Source: Lachnospira sp. UBA4285 (GTDB lineage: Bacteria; Bacillota; Clostridia; Lachnospirales; Lachnospiraceae). From it: a DNA stretch of 18,690 nt. Below are positions 1-6,248 of the stretch, in pieces. Under the pieces are notes generated by a model, which saw only the letters and a program-made list of their open reading frames with translations, did no database searches and was not told the origin of the DNA. How positions within the stretch are numbered: the first letter of the stretch is position 1; each line of letters starts with the position of its first letter. Location: positions 1 through 18,690 of the forward strand of contig DGVL01000063.1 in the NCBI GenBank assembly GCA_002394965.1, written 5' to 3'. The position numbers were made by a program, and so were the translations under genes.

Positions 1-1
1 C

Positions 2-211
2 AAGACCATTCCTTACTTCAACTTCACCGTGCCTACACAGCTCGAGGGCGTAGACCCCGCCATCCTCGACCCGCGCGACACCTACAGCAACCCCGCTGAG
101 TGGGAGGAGAAGGCCAAGGACCTGGCCGGACGCTTCATCAAGAACTTCGTGAAGTACGAGGGCAACGAAGCCGGCAAGGCTCTGGTTGCTGCAGGCCCGA
201 AGCTTGACTGA
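2..211 (+). CDS. pckA: Phosphoenolpyruvate carboxykinase (ATP), C-terminal fragment
   Basis: This is the last 69 codons of a gene whose 5' part lies outside the window. The readable frame starts at base 2 and ends in TGA. The C-terminal residues fit ATP-dependent PEP carboxykinase, which interconverts oxaloacetate and PEP with ATP/ADP in the cytoplasm (gluconeogenesis, or anaplerotic CO2 fixation in anaerobes). The segments VPTQLEGVD, ILDPRDTYSNP and the ending LVAAGPKLD closely match the C-terminus I know from the E. coli enzyme (ILDPRNTY, ALVAAGPKL). The ATP- and metal-binding motifs are upstream and cannot be checked. An intrinsic terminator follows within 40 bases, so this gene ends its transcription unit. 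The family call is confident despite the short fragment. Confidence 0.9.
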   Translation, partial: KTIPYFNFTVPTQLEGVDPAILDPRDTYSNPAEWEEKAKDLAGRFIKNFVKYEGNEAGKALVAAGPKLD

Positions 212-249
212 AGCCTCCGAACTCTCAAATCTTTATAGTATGTCCGATG

Positions 250-279
250 CGCCTCCCCTTTACCGGGGAGGCGTTTTTT
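250..279 (+). terminator. Intrinsic terminator of pckA
   Basis: A perfect 9-bp GC-rich stem (CGCCTCCCC at 250-258 with GGGGAGGCG at 265-273) has a 6-base loop and is followed directly by six T residues (274-279). This is a classic Rho-independent terminator, 38 bases after the pckA stop. Confidence 0.93.
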
Positions 280-307
280 GGCGAAAAGGGAATGAATCTT
301 GTATAAT
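278..307 (+). promoter_or_regulatory. Sigma-A type promoter for the RhaM-like gene
   Basis: TTGGCG (278-283) and a perfect TATAAT (302-307) are separated by 18 bases. The -35 box begins within the T-tract of the pckA terminator, so the two signals abut. Predicted transcription start is near 314, about 27 bases before the ATG at 341. Confidence 0.65.
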
Positions 308-340
308 GAGAGTCAGAATTTATACGAAGAGGTGACTCAG

Positions 341-1015
341 ATGAAACGAAATACATTTGCACTGATCATTGAAGCCGGGAAAGAAGGAGAATTCCGCAAG
401 ACACTCGGGCGCACCTGGGAAGAGATTACATCCTTCCTTGATGGAGCTTCAGCGGATAATTTCAGCCTCTGGCAGATGGGGACGCTTGTGTTCGGTTACT
501 GCGAGACGCCGGATGACGTATGTGCGCCTGAAACCGCAGCCGCATGCAGACGGATAGCGGATACATTTACCGGGTGCGTCACCTGGCTTTCCAGGCCGGG
601 TGAAGGCATGCGGCTTATGTACCATGACTTTGGCATTGTCCGGAAGAACAAGGATCTCATCCGGCACAGAGTATTTGCGACAAGGCTGAAGGGGGATTTT
701 CAGGAAGAGTACAAGAGCAGGCATGACGGCCTCATTCAGGCGCGCCATGGAGAGACGGATCCCGGACCGGACAGCAATTTTTCTATCTGGAATACCGGAC
801 GGTACATATTCGGATATGATGAGATCGACGTCACTATGGAGCGGGAACAGACAGAAGAGGAACACGAGAAGACCGTCCGGTGGGAGACGGGGATGCTTCA
901 GATCATGGACTGGATCACGGATGATGTGGACTGGCTCACCGGTGAGCGTCATCCCCACGTCATCAAGCTGGCGTCACACAGTCTGAATTGCATACAGGCT
1001 GCGAAAGACTTATAA
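341..1015 (+). CDS. Tandem two-domain L-rhamnose mutarotase-like (RhaM/DUF718) protein
   Basis: The protein has 224 residues and appears to be two copies of a RhaM-like alpha/beta fold, offset by 106 residues. NFSLWQMGTLVFGY starts at residue 40 and NFSIWNTGRYIFGY at residue 146. RhaM-family enzymes interconvert anomers of L-rhamnose and are about 105 residues long, so this is twice the family length. The second half keeps the EYxxxH pattern (Y124, H128), matching the catalytic Tyr/His pair I recall at positions 18 and 22 of E. coli RhaM. The first half has F18 and L22 there and looks catalytically dead. I chose ATG 341 because GAAGAGGTG (326-334) is a good ribosome site and the -10 box lies at 302-307; an in-frame TTG at 299 overlaps the promoter. 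No rhamnose-pathway gene is nearby, so the substrate is unknown. The family assignment rests on pattern recall, not a search. Confidence 0.68.
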   Translation: MKRNTFALIIEAGKEGEFRKTLGRTWEEITSFLDGASADNFSLWQMGTLVFGYCETPDDVCAPETAAACRRIADTFTGCVTWLSRPGEGMRLMYHDFGIVRKNKDLIRHRVFATRLKGDFQEEYKSRHDGLIQARHGETDPGPDSNFSIWNTGRYIFGYDEIDVTMEREQTEEEHEKTVRWETGMLQIMDWITDDVDWLTGERHPHVIKLASHSLNCIQAAKDL

Positions 1016-1016
1016 T
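988..1016 (+). promoter_or_regulatory. Promoter of the yloU-fakA-recG operon
   Basis: TTGCAT (988-993), a 17-base spacer and a perfect TATAAT (1011-1016). It lies in the last codons of the RhaM-like gene and across its stop. Predicted start near 1023 gives a leader of about 100 bases before yloU. The rplS promoter (15495-15523) has the same TTGCAT -35 box with the same 17-base spacer. Confidence 0.6.
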
Positions 1017-1029
1017 AACAATTGTCAGA

Positions 1030-1108
1030 GTCTGCCGTGCAAAACGGCAGACAAAAGCAGGCTTACGATAGCCTCTGGCGCGCTGATAGCGTATGCATAA
1101 GCAGAGGC
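1030..1108 (+). promoter_or_regulatory. Structured 5' leader (two hairpins) before yloU
   Basis: A perfect 9-bp hairpin (GTCTGCCGT 1030-1038 with ACGGCAGAC 1044-1052, 5-base loop) lies a few bases from the predicted transcript 5' end. A second element pairs GCCTCTG (1071-1077) with CAGAGGC (1102-1108) and encloses a small CGCT/AGCG hairpin (1081-1091). Neither stem has a T-tract after it, so these are not standard terminators. A stabilising 5' hairpin or a control element are both possible; I recognise no known riboswitch class. Confidence 0.5.
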
Positions 1109-1124
1109 AGAATTGAGGAAGTGC

Positions 1125-1484
1125 ATGAAAGGACAACTGAAAGGAAGTTACGGAAGGATTTCGATTGATCCCCACGTAATTGCGCAGTATGCCGGTACGA
1201 CAGCTATCGAATGCTTCGGAATAGTCGGCATGGCGGCAGTGAGCATGAAGGACGGCCTTGTCAAGCTGCTCAAAGGCTCATCGCTGACCCGCGGAATCCA
1301 GGTGGCCATTGATGACGAAAATCAGATAACCATTGATTTTCATGTGATTGTCGCATATGAAGTCAGTATCGAGACGGTCTGCCAGAACCTCATTGAGAAC
1401 GTCAAATATAAAGTCGAAGAGTTCACCGGCCTGAAGATCCGAAAAATCAACATCTATGTTGACGGTGTGCGCGTGATAGACTGA
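1125..1484 (+). CDS. yloU: Asp23/Gls24 family envelope stress protein (YloU-like)
   Basis: The 119-residue protein matches the Asp23 family along its full length. The family is cytoplasmic, often membrane-associated, and linked to cell-envelope stress in Firmicutes; its biochemical activity is not settled. Visible landmarks are the N-terminal GSYGRISIDPHVIAQYAG, the central GIVGMA and the C-terminal block ENVKYKVEEFTGLKIRKINI ending in VDGVRV. No signal peptide or membrane segment is seen. ATG 1125 is chosen over an in-frame TTG at 1113, because GAGGAA (1115-1120) would lie inside the coding sequence otherwise and gives a proper ribosome site for 1125. It is followed 27 bases later by fakA, the usual yloU-yloV pairing. 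The rpmB gene that often stands next to this pair in Firmicutes is not in the 109-base gap upstream. Confidence 0.9.
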   Translation: MKGQLKGSYGRISIDPHVIAQYAGTTAIECFGIVGMAAVSMKDGLVKLLKGSSLTRGIQVAIDDENQITIDFHVIVAYEVSIETVCQNLIENVKYKVEEFTGLKIRKINIYVDGVRVID

Positions 1485-1511
1485 AAATGCTGAGGTTAAG
1501 GAGATAAAACC

Positions 1512-3194
1512 GTGTCAGTTAAGACAATTGATGCTGAACTTGCAAGAAATATGTTCCTGGCAGGCGCCAAGAACCTGGATTCAAAAAAAGACTGGATAAA
1601 TGATCTGAATGTATTCCCGGTTCCGGACGGCGATACAGGCACCAACATGACAATGACGATTATGTCTGCGGCGCACGCCGCAGCACAGATCGCAGGCCCG
1701 ACTTTCAGGACTCTTGGGAAGGCTGTTTCAAGCGGCTCGCTTCGCGGCGCCCGGGGCAACTCGGGCGTGATTCTGTCCCAGTTGTTTCGCGGCTTCATGA
1801 AGGAAATCCGGGATAAGGATGAAATCTGTGTGAAAGATCTCGCGGCGGCGACCTTACGAGCGACAGAAACAGCTTACAAGGCAGTCATGAAGCCAAAGGA
1901 AGGCACCATCCTGACGGTTGCCAAGGCGGTTTCGGACAAGGCTGCTGCCATCGGCGATGAGACGGAAGATTTGGAGACAGCTCTCACGCAGATCATTGAA
2001 CACGCAGAATACGTTCTCTCGAAGACACCGGATATGCTGCCGGTGCTCAAGGAGGCAGGAGTCGTGGATTCCGGCGGGCAGGGGCTTGTTGTTATTCTGC
2101 GCGGGATGCTGGACGCACTTGCGGGAAGAGTTACAGACTTCTCACTGGATACTCCGGCTGCAACGCCAGATACACAGGCACAGGCGAAGCTGCGGTTTCC
2201 GTACAGCGTTGAGTTCATCCTTGAGCCGGAGAATCCATTCACCGACGCCGTGAGGAATAACTTCAAAGCATATCTCATGTCCGCGGGCGAGTCAGCCGTT
2301 GTCATTGTGTCATCTGACGCTGTAAAGGTACACGTCGAGACGGATCACCCCGGTGATATTCTGGAAGGCGGCCTGAAGTACGGGCAGATCCGCAGTGTCA
2401 GGATCGACAACCTGTACAAAGAACATTCCGAGTCGATTGTGTCGCAGGCGGAAATTCAGGCTGCGAGAGCCGGAGAGACAATTCCCATGGAACAGCCGCT
2501 TGCCGCCGCGAAAGAAGGCGAGAGCGAAGAAAGCAAGAAGTTTGGCTTCGTTACCGTTGCGGCGGGCGAGGGAATCGGTGAGATCTTCAAGGGCCTGGGG
2601 TGTGACAAAGTCATCATGGGCGGACAGACGATGAACCCGTCCACGGCCGATATTCTCGACGCGGCGGAGGCGATTAACGCCGATACGATTTTCGTACTGC
2701 CTAATAACAAGAATATCATCATGGCTGCCCAGCAGGCGGCCGGTCTGATCGGCGGCAAGAAGCTCATTGTCATACCGACCCGCACGATTCCGCAGGGGAT
2801 CGCAGCCATGATCGGATTTGAGCCGACCCGAACAGCTGCAGAAAATGTCGACGCCCTGAACGATGCGATCAGCAATGTACAGTCCGGGGAGGTCACGTAT
2901 GCGGTTCGCGACACGACCATCGACGGCAGGAAGATCCTGAAAGGCAATATGATGGGGCTCACAGACGCCGGACTTGCCGCGGTCGGCAGTGATATCACCG
3001 ACGTGCTGATCGGGATGCTTGAGTCCATGAAGAAGGATGAGTCAGAACTCATCACACTCTACTATGGAAAAGACGTGATGGAACAGGATGCGGACATGAT
3101 GGCCGAGAAGGTGCGCGAACAGTTCCCGGATCTGGAAGTTGAGCTGCAATGCGGTGGTCAGCCGGTTTACTATTACATCGTCTCTGTGGAGTGA
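1512..3194 (+). CDS. fakA: Fatty acid kinase subunit FakA (YloV/DAK family)
   Basis: The 560-residue protein is the ATP-binding kinase subunit that phosphorylates fatty acids held by FakB proteins, feeding exogenous fatty acids into phospholipid synthesis. The N-terminal DhaL-type domain (about residues 1-200) carries the metal/ATP motif NVFPVPDGDTGTNM at 33-46 with D39 and D41, and a second glycine-rich loop in GVVDSGGQGL. The middle and C-terminal regions carry the Fak-specific parts, including the GGQTMNPST and LPNNKNI segments. Its length is normal for FakA. The GTG start at 1512 has AAGGAG at 1498-1503, 8 bases away. It lies between yloU and recG, the conserved order in many Firmicutes. 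FakB partners are not in the window. Older annotations call this family dihydroxyacetone kinase-like. Confidence 0.93.
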   Translation: MSVKTIDAELARNMFLAGAKNLDSKKDWINDLNVFPVPDGDTGTNMTMTIMSAAHAAAQIAGPTFRTLGKAVSSGSLRGARGNSGVILSQLFRGFMKEIRDKDEICVKDLAAATLRATETAYKAVMKPKEGTILTVAKAVSDKAAAIGDETEDLETALTQIIEHAEYVLSKTPDMLPVLKEAGVVDSGGQGLVVILRGMLDALAGRVTDFSLDTPAATPDTQAQAKLRFPYSVEFILEPENPFTDAVRNNFKAYLMSAGESAVVIVSSDAVKVHVETDHPGDILEGGLKYGQIRSVRIDNLYKEHSESIVSQAEIQAARAGETIPMEQPLAAAKEGESEESKKFGFVTVAAGEGIGEIFKGLGCDKVIMGGQTMNPSTADILDAAEAINADTIFVLPNNKNIIMAAQQAAGLIGGKKLIVIPTRTIPQGIAAMIGFEPTRTAAENVDALNDAISNVQSGEVTYAVRDTTIDGRKILKGNMMGLTDAGLAAVGSDITDVLIGMLESMKKDESELITLYYGKDVMEQDADMMAEKVREQFPDLEVELQCGGQPVYYYIVSVE

Positions 3195-3195
3195 G

Positions 3196-5259
3196 ATGGA
3201 TATAAAAACAATAAAGGGGGTTGGCGAAAAGACAGCCTCCATCCTTGGCAGGCTTTCCATATACACGGCAGAGGACCTGATACATCTGTATCCCAGGGAC
3301 TACGATGTATATGAAAAGCCTGTTCTGGTGAAAGACATCACGAAGGAAGACGAGGGCCGCACGGTCGCCATAGATGGCGTGATCGCCAGCGGTGTACAGC
3401 TTTACCGTGCCGGACATTTCAGTGTTGTCTCGGTCATTCTGCGGGATATGGACGGGAACGGCATAAAAGCCAACTGGTTTAACATGCCCTATCTCAAGGC
3501 AAAACTCATTCGCGGGCAGCGCTTTGTGTTCCGGGGATATCTGTCGGCCAAAAACGGTCAGCGGGTTCTGGAACAGCCAGCCTTGTGGAAACCGGCCGAT
3601 TATATGGAACAGGTCGGAGTCTATCATCCGAAGTATCCGCTGACTAAGGGAATCTCAAACGCTCAGATGACGCGCCTGGTAAAAGCGGCTCTTTCGATGT
3701 GCGATGCGGAACTCGCCGAGGACCCGATACCGCTGTGGATAAGACGCAGGTATCAGCTGGCTGAATACAATTTTGCAGTGCGTTCTGTTCACTTCCCCAG
3801 AAGCCAGGAGGAATTCCTGCAGGCACACCGAAGACTGATCTTTGAAGAATTCTTCTTGTTCATACTTTCTGTTTCCAGACTCAAAGACAGCAAGGGAAGG
3901 CGTGCTAATACGCACGTCATAGCCGACTCTGACTGGGAGGAGAAGCTCATTGCCTCACTTCCCTATGAACTGACGTCCGCCCAGAAAAGAGCTCTCCGGG
4001 AGATCGAGGCGGATATGTCCGGAGCATCTCTGATGAACCGGCTTGTGCAGGGCGATGTGGGCTCCGGTAAAACCATTGTGGCCGCAGCAGCGCTTGTCAA
4101 CGCTGCAGCAGCCGGTTTTCAGGCTGCAATCATGGCTCCGACAGAGGTCCTCGCAAGACAGGAATATAACACCATAAGGGAAATACTCTCTAAAGCGGAG
4201 ATTCCGGTGCGGACAGGGCTTCTGACCGGGTCACTCACACCGAAGAATAAAAGAGAGGCACAGGAGAAAATATCGGACGGTACGACGCAGATCGTGTGCG
4301 GCACACAGGCTCTGATTCAGGATAAAATCACTTTCAAGAACCTCGGGCTGGTCGTCACTGACGAGCAGCATCGCTTCGGCGTCGAACAGAGAAAGACGCT
4401 GCCGGGGAAAGGGAACGACCCGCATGTTCTTGTCATGAGTGCCACACCGATTCCAAGAACGCTGGCCCTGATCTTATACGGGGATCTGGACATCTCTGTC
4501 ATCGATGAACTTCCTGCCGGAAGAAAACGGATTCTGAATGCGGTAGTCAGCCGGGAGGATAGACCGAAAATCGAAAGATTCCTTATTGGAAAGATACAGG
4601 ATGGACGACAGGCGTATGTGATCTGCCCTATGGTGGAGGAAAACCCGGAAATTGATGCTGAGAATGTGACAGATTACAGCCGGGAATTACAGAAAAAACT
4701 GGGGAGTTCCGTGAAGGTGGGAATGCTGAATGGCAGAATGAAGCCAGATGAAAAAAATTCGATTATGGAATCATTCGCCCGAGGAGATATCGACGTGCTT
4801 GTGTCGACTACGGTCGTGGAGGTCGGCGTCAATGTTCCCAACGCGACTGTCATGATTGTGGAGGACGCGAACCGCTTCGGACTGGCCCAGCTTCACCAGC
4901 TGCGAGGGAGAGTCGGCAGGGGAAGTGAGCAGAGCTACTGCGTCTTTGTGACCAATGACAAGAGCCCGGCTGCCATGAAGAGACTTGATGTTCTGACTCA
5001 TACGGATGATGGCTTTAAAATTGCCGAGGAAGACCTGAAACTTCGCGGCCCGGGTGAATTTTTCGGAGACCGTCAGAGCGGTGAGTTCGCATTCGCAGCT
5101 GGTGATATATTTGCTGACTCCGATATATTAAAAGAAGCTGCACAGGCGGCAGAGGAGATCCGGCGCCAAGACCCGGAGCTGGAAAGAGATGAGAATGCGC
5201 CTCTTAAGCGTAAACTTTCGGAATTCACGCAAGAACAACTGAGCAAGATCGGCCTGTGA
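3196..5259 (+). CDS. recG: ATP-dependent DNA helicase RecG
   Basis: The 687-residue protein is the double-stranded-DNA translocase that remodels stalled forks and branched recombination intermediates. The N-terminal wedge/OB region includes an LYPRDYDVYE segment. Helicase motif I is GDVGSGKT at residues 286-293, motif II is DEQH at 389-392 (the RecG-type variant of DEAH), motif III is SATPIPRT, and motif VI is RGRVGRG at 570-576. Length is typical (about 680-690). The start is ATG 3196, one base after the fakA stop, with GGAG at 3188-3191 inside the fakA end, so translation is probably coupled. The frame stays open further upstream inside fakA, but those residues do not resemble RecG. The next gene starts 21 bases after the stop. 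Confidence 0.97.
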   Translation: MDIKTIKGVGEKTASILGRLSIYTAEDLIHLYPRDYDVYEKPVLVKDITKEDEGRTVAIDGVIASGVQLYRAGHFSVVSVILRDMDGNGIKANWFNMPYLKAKLIRGQRFVFRGYLSAKNGQRVLEQPALWKPADYMEQVGVYHPKYPLTKGISNAQMTRLVKAALSMCDAELAEDPIPLWIRRRYQLAEYNFAVRSVHFPRSQEEFLQAHRRLIFEEFFLFILSVSRLKDSKGRRANTHVIADSDWEEKLIASLPYELTSAQKRALREIEADMSGASLMNRLVQGDVGSGKTIVAAAALVNAAAAGFQAAIMAPTEVLARQEYNTIREILSKAEIPVRTGLLTGSLTPKNKREAQEKISDGTTQIVCGTQALIQDKITFKNLGLVVTDEQHRFGVEQRKTLPGKGNDPHVLVMSATPIPRTLALILYGDLDISVIDELPAGRKRILNAVVSREDRPKIERFLIGKIQDGRQAYVICPMVEENPEIDAENVTDYSRELQKKLGSSVKVGMLNGRMKPDEKNSIMESFARGDIDVLVSTTVVEVGVNVPNATVMIVEDANRFGLAQLHQLRGRVGRGSEQSYCVFVTNDKSPAAMKRLDVLTHTDDGFKIAEEDLKLRGPGEFFGDRQSGEFAFAAGDIFADSDILKEAAQAAEEIRRQDPELERDENAPLKRKLSEFTQEQLSKIGL

Positions 5260-5280
5260 GTGCAGTTAGGAGATGAGTAT

Positions 5281-5532
5281 TTGAAACGACAGATGGATTT
5301 TACGATGGCAAGACCGGGGCTTGTAAAAGAGGGCGACGAGGTTCAGATAACAGAGGGAAAGCTCATGAGCAGCTATTACTACACGATTGAGCCGGCCGTC
5401 GCGATGAGCGCAAATTATAGAAAAACCGAGCGTCTGCACTCCACACACGGCGTGGTTGTGAAGGTGGGAGAGACAAACCGGGGATATTTCGTGCGCGCTG
5501 AATTTGATGAACCAGATAGATCTTCCACCTGA
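5281..5532 (+). CDS. Conserved small protein of unknown function downstream of recG
   Basis: The protein has 83 residues and I cannot assign a function. It is soluble, with no signal peptide or membrane segment. It reads as a short helix (LKRQMDFTMARPG), then beta-rich sequence with EGDEVQITEGKLMSSYYYT, a PAVAMSANYRKTERLHS centre and a GVVVKVGETNRGYFVRAEFD end. The glycine-punctuated beta pattern resembles a small SH3/KOW-like barrel, but that is inference. I chose TTG 5281 because AGGAG (5268-5272) sits 8 bases upstream. An in-frame GTG at 5260, immediately after the recG stop, would place that site inside the gene and has no clear ribosome site of its own. Tight spacing to recG implies co-transcription. 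I have the impression that similar proteins occur in Lachnospiraceae but cannot confirm it here. Confidence 0.72.
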   Translation: MKRQMDFTMARPGLVKEGDEVQITEGKLMSSYYYTIEPAVAMSANYRKTERLHSTHGVVVKVGETNRGYFVRAEFDEPDRSST

Positions 5533-5573
5533 CGTTCCGATCGCCCGTCCGGTCAGGAGGCCTGCGTTTCTTC

Positions 5574-5602
5574 TTTTAAATGGCCGGATCGTGTGGTACG
5601 AT
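5574..5602 (+). promoter_or_regulatory. Probable extended -10 promoter for apt
   Basis: TACGAT (5597-5602) is preceded by TGG (5594-5596), giving an extended -10 element. A poor -35 (TTTTAA, 5574-5579) stands 17 bases upstream. The start would be near 5609, about 40 bases before the apt ATG. The 116-base gap between the small protein gene and apt holds nothing else I recognise. Confidence 0.4.
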
Positions 5603-5648
5603 AAAAACGCTGAAAATAAATTCCTGGAGAAAGGATGATTTTACGCAT

Positions 5649-6173
5649 ATGAAGACACTCGAAGACTACATCAGAACCATTCCGGACTTCCCGAAGAAGG
5701 GCATCATGTTCCGCGACATCACAACGGTTCTTAAAAGTCCGGACGGACTGAAACTCAGCATTGACGAGATGACGAAGCTGATCGGGGATACTGATTTTGA
5801 CGTGATCGTCGGATCGGAGTCACGTGGCTTTATTTTCGGCATGCCGATCGCCTACAATCTTCACAAGGCTTTCGTTCCGGTCCGCAAGCCGGGGAAGCTC
5901 CCGGCCGAGACAGTTTCCGAGTCTTATAATCTCGAGTACGGCACCGCGACCATCGAGATCCACAAGGATGCCATCAAGCCAGGACAGAAGGTCATCATTG
6001 TCGATGACCTGATCGCAACAGGCGGTACAGCGCAGGCAGCTATCAAGCTGGTGGAGAAGCTGGGCGGCCAGGTGGTCAAGTGCGTCTTCCTCATCGAACT
6101 TGCCGGCCTTGAGGGAAGAAAGCTTCTTGAAGGGTATGATGTGGAAGCGGCAGTGACCTATCCGGGGAAATGA
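5649..6173 (+). CDS. apt: Adenine phosphoribosyltransferase
   Basis: The 174-residue cytoplasmic purine salvage enzyme joins adenine to PRPP to give AMP and pyrophosphate. The N-terminus MKTLEDYIRTIPDFPKKGI and the following MFRDITTVL are the family signature. The flexible loop region is RKPGKLPAE, and the PRPP-binding motif is VIIVDDLIATGGT at about 115-127. Length is standard. An upstream in-frame ATG at 5580 would add 23 residues that do not resemble Apt and would overlap the predicted promoter, so ATG 5649 is preferred. The nearest purine-rich site (GGAGAAAGG, 5626-5634) is 14 bases away, longer than usual. A terminator follows at 6200, so apt appears to form its own unit. In many Firmicutes relA follows apt; here it does not. 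Confidence 0.95.
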   Translation: MKTLEDYIRTIPDFPKKGIMFRDITTVLKSPDGLKLSIDEMTKLIGDTDFDVIVGSESRGFIFGMPIAYNLHKAFVPVRKPGKLPAETVSESYNLEYGTATIEIHKDAIKPGQKVIIVDDLIATGGTAQAAIKLVEKLGGQVVKCVFLIELAGLEGRKLLEGYDVEAAVTYPGK

Positions 6174-6199
6174 CGACAAGGCATTGATAAAGAATCAGG

Positions 6200-6230
6200 G
6201 GCGGCTTTGGAATCTCCAGGCCGCCTTTTT
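6200..6230 (+). terminator. Intrinsic terminator of apt
   Basis: GGCGGC (6200-6205) pairs with GCCGCC (6220-6225), with an inner TGGA/TCCA stem, and five T residues follow (6226-6230). It stands only 18 bases before the next gene's ATG. Confidence 0.85.
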
Positions 6231-6248
6231 GCCGTTTGGGAGAAGAAT

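Noticed and set aside
299..340. TTG start at 299 adding 14 residues to the RhaM-like protein
   Set aside because: It overlaps the TATAAT box, so it would not be on the transcript. ATG 341 has a good ribosome site.
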